This document shows, one piece after another, positions 26,275-34,708 of a stretch of DNA of 52,926 nt. The notes beneath the pieces are model-generated. The model saw nothing but the letters and a program-made list of their open reading frames with translations, ran no database searches and was not told the DNA's origin. Position 1 is the stretch's first letter, and each line of letters starts with the position of its first letter. The stretch covers positions 1 through 52,926 of the forward strand of contig NZ_SMKW01000066.1 in the NCBI RefSeq assembly GCF_004348985.1, written 5' to 3'. This stretch comes from Saccharopolyspora elongata (lineage in GTDB: Bacteria; Actinomycetota; Actinomycetes; Mycobacteriales; Pseudonocardiaceae). The translations under genes and the position numbers were made by a program.

Positions 26275-27158
26275 CGACTCCTGGGCCGAAACCGGTAACG
26301 GTGGGCATCGACGGCTCCTCGTCGGCGCTCGACGCGGCGTGCTGGGCGGCGGCCGAGGCTGTTCGCCGCAACACGTGGTTGCGAGTCGTCTTCTGCGATG
26401 TCCTCGCGCAGATGTACCTTCCGGATCTGCCGACGATGCCGCCGCCGCAGACCTACAGCGAAGCGCTGGCACGACAGGCCCAGGTTTGGCTGCACCGCGC
26501 CAAGGAAGAGGCGCAGGCCGCCGCCCCAGCGGTGGAGGTGCGGACCTTCGTGCGCACCGGCGACGCCGCGTCCGTGCTCATCGAGGAGTCGCGCAAGGCG
26601 CAGCTGATGGTCGTGGGCAGCCGTGGACTCGGTGGCTTCACCGGCTTGGTCGTGGGATCGGTCGCGGTGGCTTTGTGCGCGCACGGTCAATGCCCTGTCG
26701 CGGTCGTGCGGCGACCGGCGACCGACCTGAGGCCCGACGCGCCGGTCGTCGTCGGCCTGGACGCCCGGGACGGGCAGGAGCTGGTTCTGACAGCGGCGTT
26801 CGACGCCGCCGCAATGCGCAACGCCCCGCTGGTCGTAGTCCACACCTGGCACGAAGCCGGGTCCGAACAAGCCTGGTACAGCTTCCACGCAGAGGGCCGT
26901 GGCGCCGCCGTACAAGCCGAGGAAGAACGTTTCCTCGCCGAAACGATGGCCGGCTGGGGCGATAAATATCCGGATGTCGCGGTGCGTCGCGTCGTTGCGC
27001 ACAGCCGACCAGCACGAGCACTGCTCGAGCAAGCCGAACACGCCCAGCTCGTCGTCGTCGGTGCGCGCGGACGAGGAGGTTTCACCGGCCTGCTGCTGGG
27101 TTCGACGAGCCAGCAACTCGTGCACCACGCACCGTGTCCGCTGCTAGTGGCGCGTTGA
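26271..27158 (+). CDS. Universal stress protein, tandem USP domains
   Basis: 295 residues, two USP domains. Both ATP loops are intact (VVGSRGLGGFTGLVVGS and VVGARGRGGFTGLLLGS). The first domain is longer than in its paralogues, with a Pro-rich loop (YLPDLPTMPPPQTYSEALAR) between the first strands. ATG 26271 overlaps the nitroreductase stop by four bases, so the pair is co-translated, the Acg-USP pairing familiar from DosR-type loci. The SHOCT membrane protein follows after 29 bases. Confidence 0.92.
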   Translation: MTTPGPKPVTVGIDGSSSALDAACWAAAEAVRRNTWLRVVFCDVLAQMYLPDLPTMPPPQTYSEALARQAQVWLHRAKEEAQAAAPAVEVRTFVRTGDAASVLIEESRKAQLMVVGSRGLGGFTGLVVGSVAVALCAHGQCPVAVVRRPATDLRPDAPVVVGLDARDGQELVLTAAFDAAAMRNAPLVVVHTWHEAGSEQAWYSFHAEGRGAAVQAEEERFLAETMAGWGDKYPDVAVRRVVAHSRPARALLEQAEHAQLVVVGARGRGGFTGLLLGSTSQQLVHHAPCPLLVAR

Positions 27159-27187
27159 TGTCGGGGAACTCCCGGAAGGAGAGGGCG

Positions 27188-27445
27188 ATGCACTACTGGG
27201 ATGGCTACGGAGCGGGGGTATGGGGGTTCGCGATGATGACGGTGAGCATGGTGCTGTTCTGGGCACTGATCATCGTCGCCATCGTTGCGCTGGTCCGCTA
27301 CCTCGGGCGCACCGGGCGGGCCGAGAAGGGCACCGGCTCCGCGGAGGAGATCCTCGCGGAGCGGTTCGCTCGCGGAGACATCGACGAAGAGGAATACCGC
27401 CGCCGGCTGCAGGCCCTGTCGGAGCACGGTCGCAGGAGAACATGA
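27188..27445 (+). CDS. Small SHOCT-domain membrane protein
   Basis: 85 residues with one transmembrane helix (about 13-37, MMTVSMVLFWALIIVAIVAL) and a C-terminal SHOCT motif (SAEEILAERFARGDIDEEEY, then RRRLQAL), a short module often seen on small membrane proteins with oligomerising roles. The start is secure: AAGGAGAGGG lies six to seven bases before ATG 27188. It sits in a run of same-direction genes between a USP and an SRPBCC protein. Function unknown. Confidence 0.85.
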   Translation: MHYWDGYGAGVWGFAMMTVSMVLFWALIIVAIVALVRYLGRTGRAEKGTGSAEEILAERFARGDIDEEEYRRRLQALSEHGRRRT

Positions 27446-27560
27446 CGTGCTGCGGCGCCGGATGTATCGCCCCTTCGCGGTGGTGGTACCCGAGGCATGC
27501 GGATCGTGCGCCGAAGCCTTCCAGGAACCGAATTCGTTTTCAGGACGGGGAGAAGATCCG

Positions 27561-28199
27561 ATGAACAAGGAAACGAAGGAGACCGGCACTACGCCTGACA
27601 CCACCGTCACCCCGGCGCCCTGGGAGGTCACCGGCCGAACCGTGACGATCGACGATTTCGCCGCCGAATACGACTTCGACGCAGTGGAACACCTCGTGGT
27701 GAACAGGCCGCCGGATGCGGTGTACTCCGCTCTCCGCCACCTCGATCTGCTCACGATCCGGTCCCGCACCGCTGACCTGGCGATGTGGGTGCGCGCGCTG
27801 CCCGAACGGCTCAAGAGACGCGTTCCGCCACGGCAACCGACCCGGCTGACCTACGACGACCTCGTCGCCAGCGAAGACTGGGTGCTGCTCGGCGAGCAAC
27901 CGGGACGCGAGGTCGTCTTCGGCGCGACAGGCCGGTTCTGGACCCCGATCGTGCGCTGGGAGCCCGTGCCGGCCGAGGAGTTCCGCGAGTACGGCAAACC
28001 CGGCCGAGGCAAGATCATCTCATCGCTGTCCGTACGCCCCTACGGCCGCAACAGCAGCCTGGTGACGTACGACATCCGCACGACGCTTTGCGATCCGATG
28101 ACCCGTCGGGTGTTCGGCGTGTACTGGCGGACGGTGAAGCCGTTCGTCCGGGCGATCATGCGGGCCACCCTGCGCACGGCCGCCAAGCAGGCGGCATAG
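27561..28199 (+). CDS. SRPBCC/START-like hypothetical protein
   Basis: 212 residues. The first 25 are disordered (Thr/Pro-rich). The rest has the look of a small-molecule-binding SRPBCC (polyketide cyclase/START-like) fold: EHLVVNRPPDAVYSALRHLD at the start, WVLLGEQPGREVVFGATGRF, then FREYGKPGRGKIISSLSVRP and a long C-terminal helix (RTVKPFVRAIMRATLRTAA). No catalytic residues can be named. ATG 27561 is preceded by GGGGAGAAG. It lies 12 bases before pncB, so the two are probably co-transcribed. Confidence 0.7.
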   Translation: MNKETKETGTTPDTTVTPAPWEVTGRTVTIDDFAAEYDFDAVEHLVVNRPPDAVYSALRHLDLLTIRSRTADLAMWVRALPERLKRRVPPRQPTRLTYDDLVASEDWVLLGEQPGREVVFGATGRFWTPIVRWEPVPAEEFREYGKPGRGKIISSLSVRPYGRNSSLVTYDIRTTLCDPMTRRVFGVYWRTVKPFVRAIMRATLRTAAKQAA

Positions 28200-28211
28200 T
28201 CGGCGGCGGCG

Positions 28212-29552
28212 ATGTCGGGGCTGTGCACTGATCTGTACGAGATCAGGATGGCGGCCAGCTATCTGCGCCGTGGCATGACCGCGCCGGCGACGTTCAGCCT
28301 GTTCGCGCGGAAGTTGCCGCGTGATCGGGGCTTCCTGGTCTCAGCCGGCCTTGCCGACTGCCTGGATTTCCTGCAGCGCCTGCATTTCGACGCCGACGAG
28401 CTGACGTATCTCGCCGACGTGGTCGGTCTGCGCGAGGGCGACCTGGCAGCGCTGGACGAGTTGCGGTTCACCGGCGAGGTGTGGGCGGTACCCGAGGGGC
28501 GGGTGGTCTTCGCTGACGAACCGTTCCTGGAGGTCACTGCGCCGATTGCGCAGGCGCAGCTGGCGGAGACGGCATTGCTGAACTTCGTGACGTACCAGTC
28601 GTCGGTGGCGGCCAAGGCGGCCCGGTGCCGGATCGCCGCGCCGCGGGCGGATCTGATCGATTTCGCCGCACGGCGCACCCACGGCCTGGAGGCCGCCAGG
28701 GCGGTCGCGCGGGCATCGGCGATCGTCGGCTTCGCAGGTACCAGCTACGTGGCTGCGGCGCGGGAGTTCGGGCTTCCGGCCGCCGGGACGATGGCGCATT
28801 CCTATGTGGAGGCGTTCCAAGATGAGCGGGCGGCTTTCGGGGCCTTCGCGGAAGACTTTCCCGGTGCCACGGTGTTCCTGGTGGACACCTACGACACCAT
28901 CCAGGGCGTGCGTACCGCCATTGGGGTCGCCGCGGAGCTGAGCCGCGGCGGGAGTCTGGGCATCCGGCTCGACTCCGGCGACCTGGGCGCACTGGCGATC
29001 CTGTCCCGCCGCCTGCTCGATGAGGCCGGGTTCACCGATGCCCGGATCATGGCCAGCGGTGGGCTGGACGAACACCAGCTCGCGGCCCTTGACGGCACCC
29101 CGATCGATGCCTTCGGCATCGGGACTCGCATGGGCGTGTCAGCCGACGCCCCGTCCTTGGACAGCGCCTACAAAATCGTCGAATACGACCACCGTCCGGT
29201 CATGAAGCTGTCCTCGGGCAAATTGACCGCCCCGGGCGCCAAGCAGATCTACCGCGGCGATTCGGGGGAGCCGGACCTCCTTGCCTTGCGAGAAGAAACA
29301 CCCCCGGCCGACCGAGAACCACTGTTGAGTCCAGTGATGCTCGGCGGCGAACGCCTGAGCGCCCCGGAACCCGTCCCCGTGGCACACCAGCGATTCGATC
29401 GAGATCTCCACTGGCTCCCAGACACGGCGCGCCTGCTCACCGACCCCACGCCAGTCGAGGTGACGTGGAGCCCGGAACTGCAGCGGCTGACGAGCGATCT
29501 GCAATGGTCCCTGGCAACCCGGTACGGACTGGAAGACACCTCGAATCGATAG
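28212..29552 (+). CDS. pncB: Nicotinate phosphoribosyltransferase
   Basis: 446 residues, the first step of the Preiss-Handler route: nicotinate + PRPP + ATP to nicotinate mononucleotide. Signatures include the N-terminal LCTDLYEIRMAASYLRRGM, the catalytic-loop region DFAARRTHGLEAARAVARAS, GTMAHSYVEAF with the catalytic His, FLVDTYDTIQG, and LGIRLDSGDLGAL for the PRPP pyrophosphate site. It corresponds to the hypoxia-regulated PncB2 (Rv0573c) of M. tuberculosis more than to a housekeeping copy, by context. It closes a run of genes starting at the nitroreductase and is followed by a hairpin terminator. Together with nadE it gives a short path from nicotinate to NAD. Confidence 0.94.
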   Translation: MSGLCTDLYEIRMAASYLRRGMTAPATFSLFARKLPRDRGFLVSAGLADCLDFLQRLHFDADELTYLADVVGLREGDLAALDELRFTGEVWAVPEGRVVFADEPFLEVTAPIAQAQLAETALLNFVTYQSSVAAKAARCRIAAPRADLIDFAARRTHGLEAARAVARASAIVGFAGTSYVAAAREFGLPAAGTMAHSYVEAFQDERAAFGAFAEDFPGATVFLVDTYDTIQGVRTAIGVAAELSRGGSLGIRLDSGDLGALAILSRRLLDEAGFTDARIMASGGLDEHQLAALDGTPIDAFGIGTRMGVSADAPSLDSAYKIVEYDHRPVMKLSSGKLTAPGAKQIYRGDSGEPDLLALREETPPADREPLLSPVMLGGERLSAPEPVPVAHQRFDRDLHWLPDTARLLTDPTPVEVTWSPELQRLTSDLQWSLATRYGLEDTSNR

Positions 29553-29569
29553 CAGCAACATCGTGATTT

Positions 29570-29592
29570 GACAGCGGGGTTTCCTCGCTGTC
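29570..29592 (+). terminator. Hairpin terminator after pncB
   Basis: A 10-bp stem with one G-T pair and a TTT loop: arms GACAGCGGGG and CCTCGCTGTC. It begins 17 bases after the pncB stop. There is no T-run, as is common for actinobacterial terminators. Confidence 0.55.
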
Positions 29593-29646
29593 TGCGGACT
29601 CTCGGGTTGTGGCAGGCCACCTCATGAGTGCGCGAGAGGGGACGCG

Positions 29647-32460
29647 GTGGCGCATCCACATCACCTCCGAGACTGGCAGCCCGCCGATGCGACACCGGCG
29701 GTCGACCCGCGCGAATCGGCTGCGCTCTTGCTTCGGGACCTGCGCACCCGCGTCGAGGGACTGACCGAACGGGAGGCCCGGAGGCGGCTGGAGGTGCACG
29801 GTCCCAATGAGCTGCCGCATCATCGGGCACGGCAGTGGCCGGCGGCGTTGGCTCGGCAGTTCACCCATCCGCTCGCCTTGTTGCTCTGGGTCGCCGCGGC
29901 CCTGGCTTGGGTGGCTGGAACCCGGGAATTGGCGACCGCGATCGTCGCGGTCATCGTGCTCAACGCGGCACTGGCGTTCTGGCAGGAAGAACAAGCTGAG
30001 CAGGCAGTGCGGTCGCTGGGCGAATACCTGCCGCAGCGGTGCCAAGTGCGACGCGATGCCTGCTCGCGTTCGGTGCTGGCGGCTGAGCTGGTGCCGGGCG
30101 ATGTGCTGCTGTTGAACGAGGGCGATCGGATTCCTGCTGACGCGCGGCTGCTCAGCGGGGCGGTGGAGATCGACGCCTCGGCCTTGACGGGTGAGTCCAG
30201 TCCGGTAGAGCGCGCGGCCGACCTGCCCGACATCGCGTCGCGGCCGTTGGATTCGGCGGTGCTGGTGTTCAGCGGCACGGTGTGCACGGGTGGGGCTGCT
30301 GAGGCGGTGGTGCATGCGACGGGTCGGCACACCGAGCTTGGCCGCATCGCGGCGCTGTCGGTGCGGGTGCGGGTGGCGGAAAGCCCGTTGGAACGGCAGG
30401 TACGTCGGGTCGCCTGGCTGATCGCAGCGGTGTCCGCCGGGGTCGCGGCGGCGTTCCTGCCACTGGGGGTGCTGGCGGGCCTGAGCTGGGCGCAGGCGTT
30501 CCTGTTCGCCATCGGGCTGCTGGTGGCGAACGTCCCCGAAGGACTGCTGCCCACGATCACGCTCGCCCTGGCGGCCGGAGTGCGGAGCATGGCCCGGCGC
30601 GGCGCGCTGGTCAAACGCCTGTCCGCCGTGGAGACGTTGGGTTCGGCGACGGTCATCTGCACGGACAAGACGGGCACGTTGACGCGCAACGTGATGCGGG
30701 TGGTGGAAGCACGCGACGGCGCCGGCGAACAAACGTCACCCAGGATTGAACTCGCTACCGCACTGGCGCGGTGCGCCACCGCGGACGAGCGCGCCTCCTC
30801 CGGTGACCCGATGGAGCTGGCGTTGCTGGCGTTCGCACGAACTTGTGGCGCCGAGGTCGGTGCGGAAACCCGTGAGCAGCAGCGGATTCGCTTGTTCCGG
30901 TTCGATCCGCACCTGAAACGGATGACCACGGTGGACCCGACGACGCGGGGTGTCGCCGCACATGTCAAAGGCGCGCCCGAAGAGGTGATCACCCGGTGCA
31001 CCAGCGTTCTGCCCGGTTCGGGAGCGGCTCGGCCGCTGACGTATCAAACGCGGTCCAGGCTGGTCGAGGTCGTCAACGAGATGGCCGATGGTGGGTTGCG
31101 CGTGCTCGCGGTCGCGAAACGCGACTTCACCGCGCCGCCGGCCGACCGCACCACGGCCGAGTCGCAACTCTGCCTGCTCGGGTTCGTCGGGTTGATCGAC
31201 CCGCCACGTCCCGAGGTCGCCGCCGCGGTCGGAGCATGTCATTCGGCCGGGATCCAGGTGCACGTGGTCACCGGGGACAACGGCCGCACGGCTGCCGCGA
31301 TCGCCCGGCAAGTCGGTATCGGAGCCGACCACGTGGTCCACGGTCCCGCGCTGGATGAGATGCCGGAGGCCGAGCTGGATCGGCTGCTGACCAGTGGGCA
31401 GGAGATCGTGTTCTGCCGGGCGGCGCCGGAGAGCAAGGTGCGCATCGCCGACGCCCTGCACCACTGCGGACACGTGGTGGCCATGACCGGGGACGGCGTC
31501 AACGACGCGCCCGCCCTGCGCCGCGCGGACCTCGGCGTTGCCATGGGCGCCAGCGGTACGGACGTGGCGAGGGAAGCTGCGACGATCGTGCTCGCCGACG
31601 ACAACTTCGCCACCATCGTGGGCGGTATCGAGGAAGGACGCCGGGTCTACGACAACGTGCGCAAGTTCGTGCTCTACATCTTCGCCCACACCGTGCCGGA
31701 AGTGCTGCCGTTCCTGCTCTTCGCGCTCTCCGGCGGCGCCATCCCGTTGCCGCTGACGGTGCTGCAGATCCTGGCGATCGACCTCGGCACCGAAACGCTG
31801 CCGGCCCTGGCGTTGGGCAGGGAACCCGCGGAGCCGGGACTGATGGAGCAGCCGCCCCGCAAACGGTCGCAAAGCGTGGTCACCAGGAGGATGCTGCTGC
31901 GTGCCTGGGGAATCATGGGAACGGTTTCCGGTGTTCTCGTGCTCATCGCGTTCTTCGCGGTGCTGCTTGCCGCGGGGTGGTGGCCAGGCACCGACGTCGT
32001 GGCTGATCCCGCACTTCATCATACGTACTTGCAAGCCACGACAACGAGTTTCGCCGCGATCGTGTTCTGCCAGATCGGAACCGCGTTCGCCGCGAGGACC
32101 GACCGCACCGCACTGCGCCAAGTGGGCCTCACCACGAACCGGCTGCTGCTCGCCGGCTGTGCGTTCGAGATCCTGTTCGCTGCCGCGATCATCTACCTGC
32201 CGTCGCTGCAGGCCGTGTTCGGCACCGCGCCCCCGCCAGCATGGGCCTATGCGCTGATGCTGCCCTTCCCCGCGCTGGTCTGGGGCGTAGACGAGTTGTA
32301 CCGCTACCGCGGCCGCACTCGCTCGGCCGGTGCTCCGGAGCGGCCCGGCGCCGGGATCTCGACTGCGAGCAGGTCAGAAGGCTCAGGGGACGTGGGACGC
32401 GACGGTGCGCCGAAACCTCCCCGGCCGTCCGGGCCTGGACCCGATGACGAAATGCCCTAA
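29647..32460 (+). CDS. P2-type cation-transporting ATPase with an NVPEGL motif in membrane segment 4
   Basis: 937 residues from GTG 29647. Complete P2-type architecture: N-terminal cation ATPase domain, TGES at 181-184 in the actuator, phosphorylated Asp340 (CTDKTGTLTRN), nucleotide-domain KGAPEEVI, hinge VTGDNGRTAA and MTGDGVNDAPALRRADLGVA, ten membrane segments, and a Pro/Gly-rich tail of about 55 residues. Membrane segment 4 reads LLVANVPEGLLPTITLALAA, the form found in Na+/K+- and H+/K+-ATPase-like pumps rather than the IPEGLP of Ca2+ pumps, so Na+ or K+ transport should be considered. It is the intact relative of the pseudogene at 2026-3519. DosR regulons contain a P2-type pump (CtpF). 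Confidence 0.93.
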   Translation: MAHPHHLRDWQPADATPAVDPRESAALLLRDLRTRVEGLTEREARRRLEVHGPNELPHHRARQWPAALARQFTHPLALLLWVAAALAWVAGTRELATAIVAVIVLNAALAFWQEEQAEQAVRSLGEYLPQRCQVRRDACSRSVLAAELVPGDVLLLNEGDRIPADARLLSGAVEIDASALTGESSPVERAADLPDIASRPLDSAVLVFSGTVCTGGAAEAVVHATGRHTELGRIAALSVRVRVAESPLERQVRRVAWLIAAVSAGVAAAFLPLGVLAGLSWAQAFLFAIGLLVANVPEGLLPTITLALAAGVRSMARRGALVKRLSAVETLGSATVICTDKTGTLTRNVMRVVEARDGAGEQTSPRIELATALARCATADERASSGDPMELALLAFARTCGAEVGAETREQQRIRLFRFDPHLKRMTTVDPTTRGVAAHVKGAPEEVITRCTSVLPGSGAARPLTYQTRSRLVEVVNEMADGGLRVLAVAKRDFTAPPADRTTAESQLCLLGFVGLIDPPRPEVAAAVGACHSAGIQVHVVTGDNGRTAAAIARQVGIGADHVVHGPALDEMPEAELDRLLTSGQEIVFCRAAPESKVRIADALHHCGHVVAMTGDGVNDAPALRRADLGVAMGASGTDVAREAATIVLADDNFATIVGGIEEGRRVYDNVRKFVLYIFAHTVPEVLPFLLFALSGGAIPLPLTVLQILAIDLGTETLPALALGREPAEPGLMEQPPRKRSQSVVTRRMLLRAWGIMGTVSGVLVLIAFFAVLLAAGWWPGTDVVADPALHHTYLQATTTSFAAIVFCQIGTAFAARTDRTALRQVGLTTNRLLLAGCAFEILFAAAIIYLPSLQAVFGTAPPPAWAYALMLPFPALVWGVDELYRYRGRTRSAGAPERPGAGISTASRSEGSGDVGRDGAPKPPRPSGPGPDDEMP

Positions 32461-32516
32461 TCGGGCTCGGGCAGGTGGCCCAATCTTGAGTGGAAGCAAA
32501 CCTTCTGGAGCACGTG

Positions 32517-33113
32517 ATGGACGCCAAATCGGTCGGGGCCCACGTTCGTTGGCTCACCCATTCCCTGGGGCGGAATCCGTTGCGGCGCCGACTGGACCGA
32601 GTCGCGGCGATGGCGATCCTCGTGTTGCTCGCAGCCGCCGTGTTGATGGTTCCCGCGGCGATCGCGGCCGGAAACGCGAGTTATGCGAGGGAAGCACGTG
32701 AGGCTGCTGTCGTCGCCGCGACCGGGCGACCGGTGGAAGCCGTCGTGACGGGTGAACCCGAGGCCCACGCGATCGGCGGACCCGAGAACCATTCCATCAC
32801 GTACTCGGCCGAGATCTCGTGGATCGGCGCAGACGGGAATGGCCGCGTGGATACCACTGCCGTCCCACCGGGGACTGCGCTCGGCAGCAAGATCCGGTTG
32901 TGGGTCGACAGGGCTGATCGCATCACGGTTGCGCCGCCGAGCGAAAGCCAGCTGCGGGCCTCCGCTGTCGGTTTCACCATCGGGATCATGGTCACCGGGC
33001 AGCTGCTGTGCACCGGGTTGATCTGGGGTGTCCGGGGGATCGCCGACGCATGTGCCGCGCGTGCCTGGAACCGGGAGTGGGAAAGCGTCGAGGCGAAGTG
33101 GCTGGAGCACTGA
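32517..33113 (+). CDS. Rv1733c-like conserved membrane protein
   Basis: 198 residues with two membrane helices: residues about 30-52 (VAAMAILVLLAAAVLMVPAA) after a basic LGRNPLRRRLDR, and about 150-172 (VGFTIGIMVTGQLLCTGLIW). Between lies a roughly 90-residue extracytoplasmic domain with a beta-rich look (VRLWVDRAD-like strands, here KIRLWVDRADRITVAPP). The layout, the RRNPLRRRxDR start and the ending WNREWESVEAKW match the actinobacterial Rv1733c family, a DosR-regulated membrane protein of unknown function. ATG 32517 follows GGAGCACG; the upstream GTG 32490 is less likely. It follows the cation ATPase by 56 bases. Confidence 0.82.
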   Translation: MDAKSVGAHVRWLTHSLGRNPLRRRLDRVAAMAILVLLAAAVLMVPAAIAAGNASYAREAREAAVVAATGRPVEAVVTGEPEAHAIGGPENHSITYSAEISWIGADGNGRVDTTAVPPGTALGSKIRLWVDRADRITVAPPSESQLRASAVGFTIGIMVTGQLLCTGLIWGVRGIADACAARAWNREWESVEAKWLEH

Positions 33114-33138
33114 GCCGCCGATGTGACGGGAGTGCGAT

Positions 33139-33654
33139 GTGGGGACCGTGAACAACGACAGGCCGCTTGTGGTCGGAATCGACGGTTCGCAAGCCAGCAT
33201 TCGCGCCCTGCGGTGGGCACTGCGGGAAGCGCGAGTACGAGACGCTTCGGTGTACGCGATCATGGTGTGGCAATCACACGCGGTTCTCGCAGGGCCCGGG
33301 CCATTGACGATGTACCCCGAACTGGCGCCGCACCACGCTCGCGAACAGCATTGGCGAGACCTCACCAGCATCGTCAGCACCTGTCTGGGCGGGGAGTCCG
33401 CACCCGAAGTGCACGCCGAGCTCCTGGAAGGACACCCCGCCGAGGTGCTGGCGGACCGCTCGACGAACGCCGCCATGCTGGTGCTGGGCGATCAACGGCA
33501 TGGGAGGGCTGCCGAAGTGGTGCTCGGCAGCACGGCGTTGCGCTGCATCCACAAAGCACGGTGCCCGGTGCTGATCGTCCCCACCGGCATGGACATCGGG
33601 AACTCCGACGAGGAAGCAGCAGAGAACCCGGCCCGCGACCCCGTGCTCGGCTGA
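33139..33654 (+). CDS. Single-domain USP with a degenerate ATP loop
   Basis: 171 residues from GTG 33139 (GTG 33148 is an alternative). The fold is a single USP domain, PLVVGIDGSQASIRALRWAL at the start and CPVLIVPTGMD at the end. The nucleotide loop reads LGDQRHGRAAEVVLGST, where the second glycine of G-x2-G-x9-GS is Arg, so ATP binding may be weak or lost. A 20-residue acidic tail follows the last strand. It lies 25 bases after the Rv1733c-like gene and may be part of the same transcript. Confidence 0.85.
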   Translation: MGTVNNDRPLVVGIDGSQASIRALRWALREARVRDASVYAIMVWQSHAVLAGPGPLTMYPELAPHHAREQHWRDLTSIVSTCLGGESAPEVHAELLEGHPAEVLADRSTNAAMLVLGDQRHGRAAEVVLGSTALRCIHKARCPVLIVPTGMDIGNSDEEAAENPARDPVLG

Positions 33655-33710
33655 GCGGCCACTGCGAAACGGTGCAGTAGCCGGGGATGTCACAGAGAAT
33701 CGTCGGGTAC

Positions 33711-33724
33711 CAGCCGGAAGACCC
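33711..33724. promoter_or_regulatory. Possible DosR-like repeat before a USP gene
   Basis: On the minus strand GGGTCTTCCGGCTG, sharing 11 of 14 positions with the copy at 14927-14940. It lies 57 bases upstream of ATG 33781. Only one half-site is well conserved. Confidence 0.35.
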
Positions 33725-33780
33725 CGATACGCCGCGTCTCGATGCGGATAGTTCGTTTGAAGGTGTTAGGGGCGATTGCC

Positions 33781-34674
33781 ATGGTGGAGGCAGGTCGCAA
33801 AGCGGTGGTCGTGGGCTTCGACCATTCGGAGTTGTCACGGAATGCGGTCTGGTGGGCCGCGCGGGAAGCATCCAGCCGACGCAGGCCGTTGCTGCTGGTG
33901 CACGTGTTCACGTGGCCGTTCGAGGAGGCCACGATGGTTCGCCTTCCCGGCCGCGATGACATGCTGGAGCCCCTCCAGGAGAACCTGCGCCGCGAGCTCG
34001 CCGTTCTGGGCGAGGGTTGCAAGAAGATCGACCCCGGGCTGGAAGTGCATTCCGACCTCCTGTTCGGGGATCCGGCCGGCGAGCTGGGGGCACTGGCCGA
34101 GAAGGCCGAACTGCTCGTGCTCGGCGGCGCCCGGGTCGATGGTGGCGGTGTGCTGGGCTCGACGTCGGCGGAGGTGCTGGCGAGCCGGTCCGGGGCACCG
34201 GTCGTGGTCGTTCGTGGTGACCACGAGCACCCTGCGCTGGAGGCGGCCCCCGTCATCGTGGGCACCGACGGATCAGCGACCAGCAAGCTCGCCGTCGGTT
34301 TCGCCTACGACTTCGCCTCGCGCCACGGCTGCGAACTCGTGGCGGTGCACGCCTGGAGCGACCTCCCACTGGACCCCTTCGCGCGCGTGCAGGGCTGGGA
34401 GCTCCCATGGGGCGAGGTGCGCGGCGATGCCGAAGAGGTGCTCGCCGAATCCCTCGCGGGCTGGGGAGAGCACTACCCAGACGTCGAAGTGCGACGGGCG
34501 GTCACGCCGGAGCAACCCGCTGAAGCGCTGCTCCGGGAAGCCCAGGAGGCGAGCCTGCTCGTCGTGGGCAGCCACGGGCGCGGCCGGCTCCGCCGGGCTT
34601 TTCTCGGTTCGGTGAGCCACGCGGTGGCGAACCGCGCACCGTGTCCCGTCGCGGTGCTACGCGCTGGGCGGTGA
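33781..34674 (+). CDS. Universal stress protein, tandem domains, first ATP loop degenerate
   Basis: 297 residues, two USP domains. In the first the loop region is LLVLGGARVDGGGVLGSTSA, shortened and lacking the regular G-x2-G-x9-GS spacing. The second is intact (VVGSHGRGRLRRAFLGS). The protein shares the second-domain phrases VGFAYDFASRH and Q-GW with the USP at 41227-42126, so these two form another paralogous pair. ATG 33781 is preferred; an in-frame ATG at 33742 would lie inside the probable promoter region. It converges with the USP gene ending at 34709. Confidence 0.9.
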   Translation: MVEAGRKAVVVGFDHSELSRNAVWWAAREASSRRRPLLLVHVFTWPFEEATMVRLPGRDDMLEPLQENLRRELAVLGEGCKKIDPGLEVHSDLLFGDPAGELGALAEKAELLVLGGARVDGGGVLGSTSAEVLASRSGAPVVVVRGDHEHPALEAAPVIVGTDGSATSKLAVGFAYDFASRHGCELVAVHAWSDLPLDPFARVQGWELPWGEVRGDAEEVLAESLAGWGEHYPDVEVRRAVTPEQPAEALLREAQEASLLVVGSHGRGRLRRAFLGSVSHAVANRAPCPVAVLRAGR

Positions 34675-34708
34675 CACCTCCGGCATGCGATGTCGTGGAT
34701 CAGAATGC

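Noticed and set aside
32468..32482. GGGCAGGTGGCCC as another operator copy
   Set aside because: Arm length and spacer differ from the other copies and it lies directly after the ATPase stop, so it was not counted.
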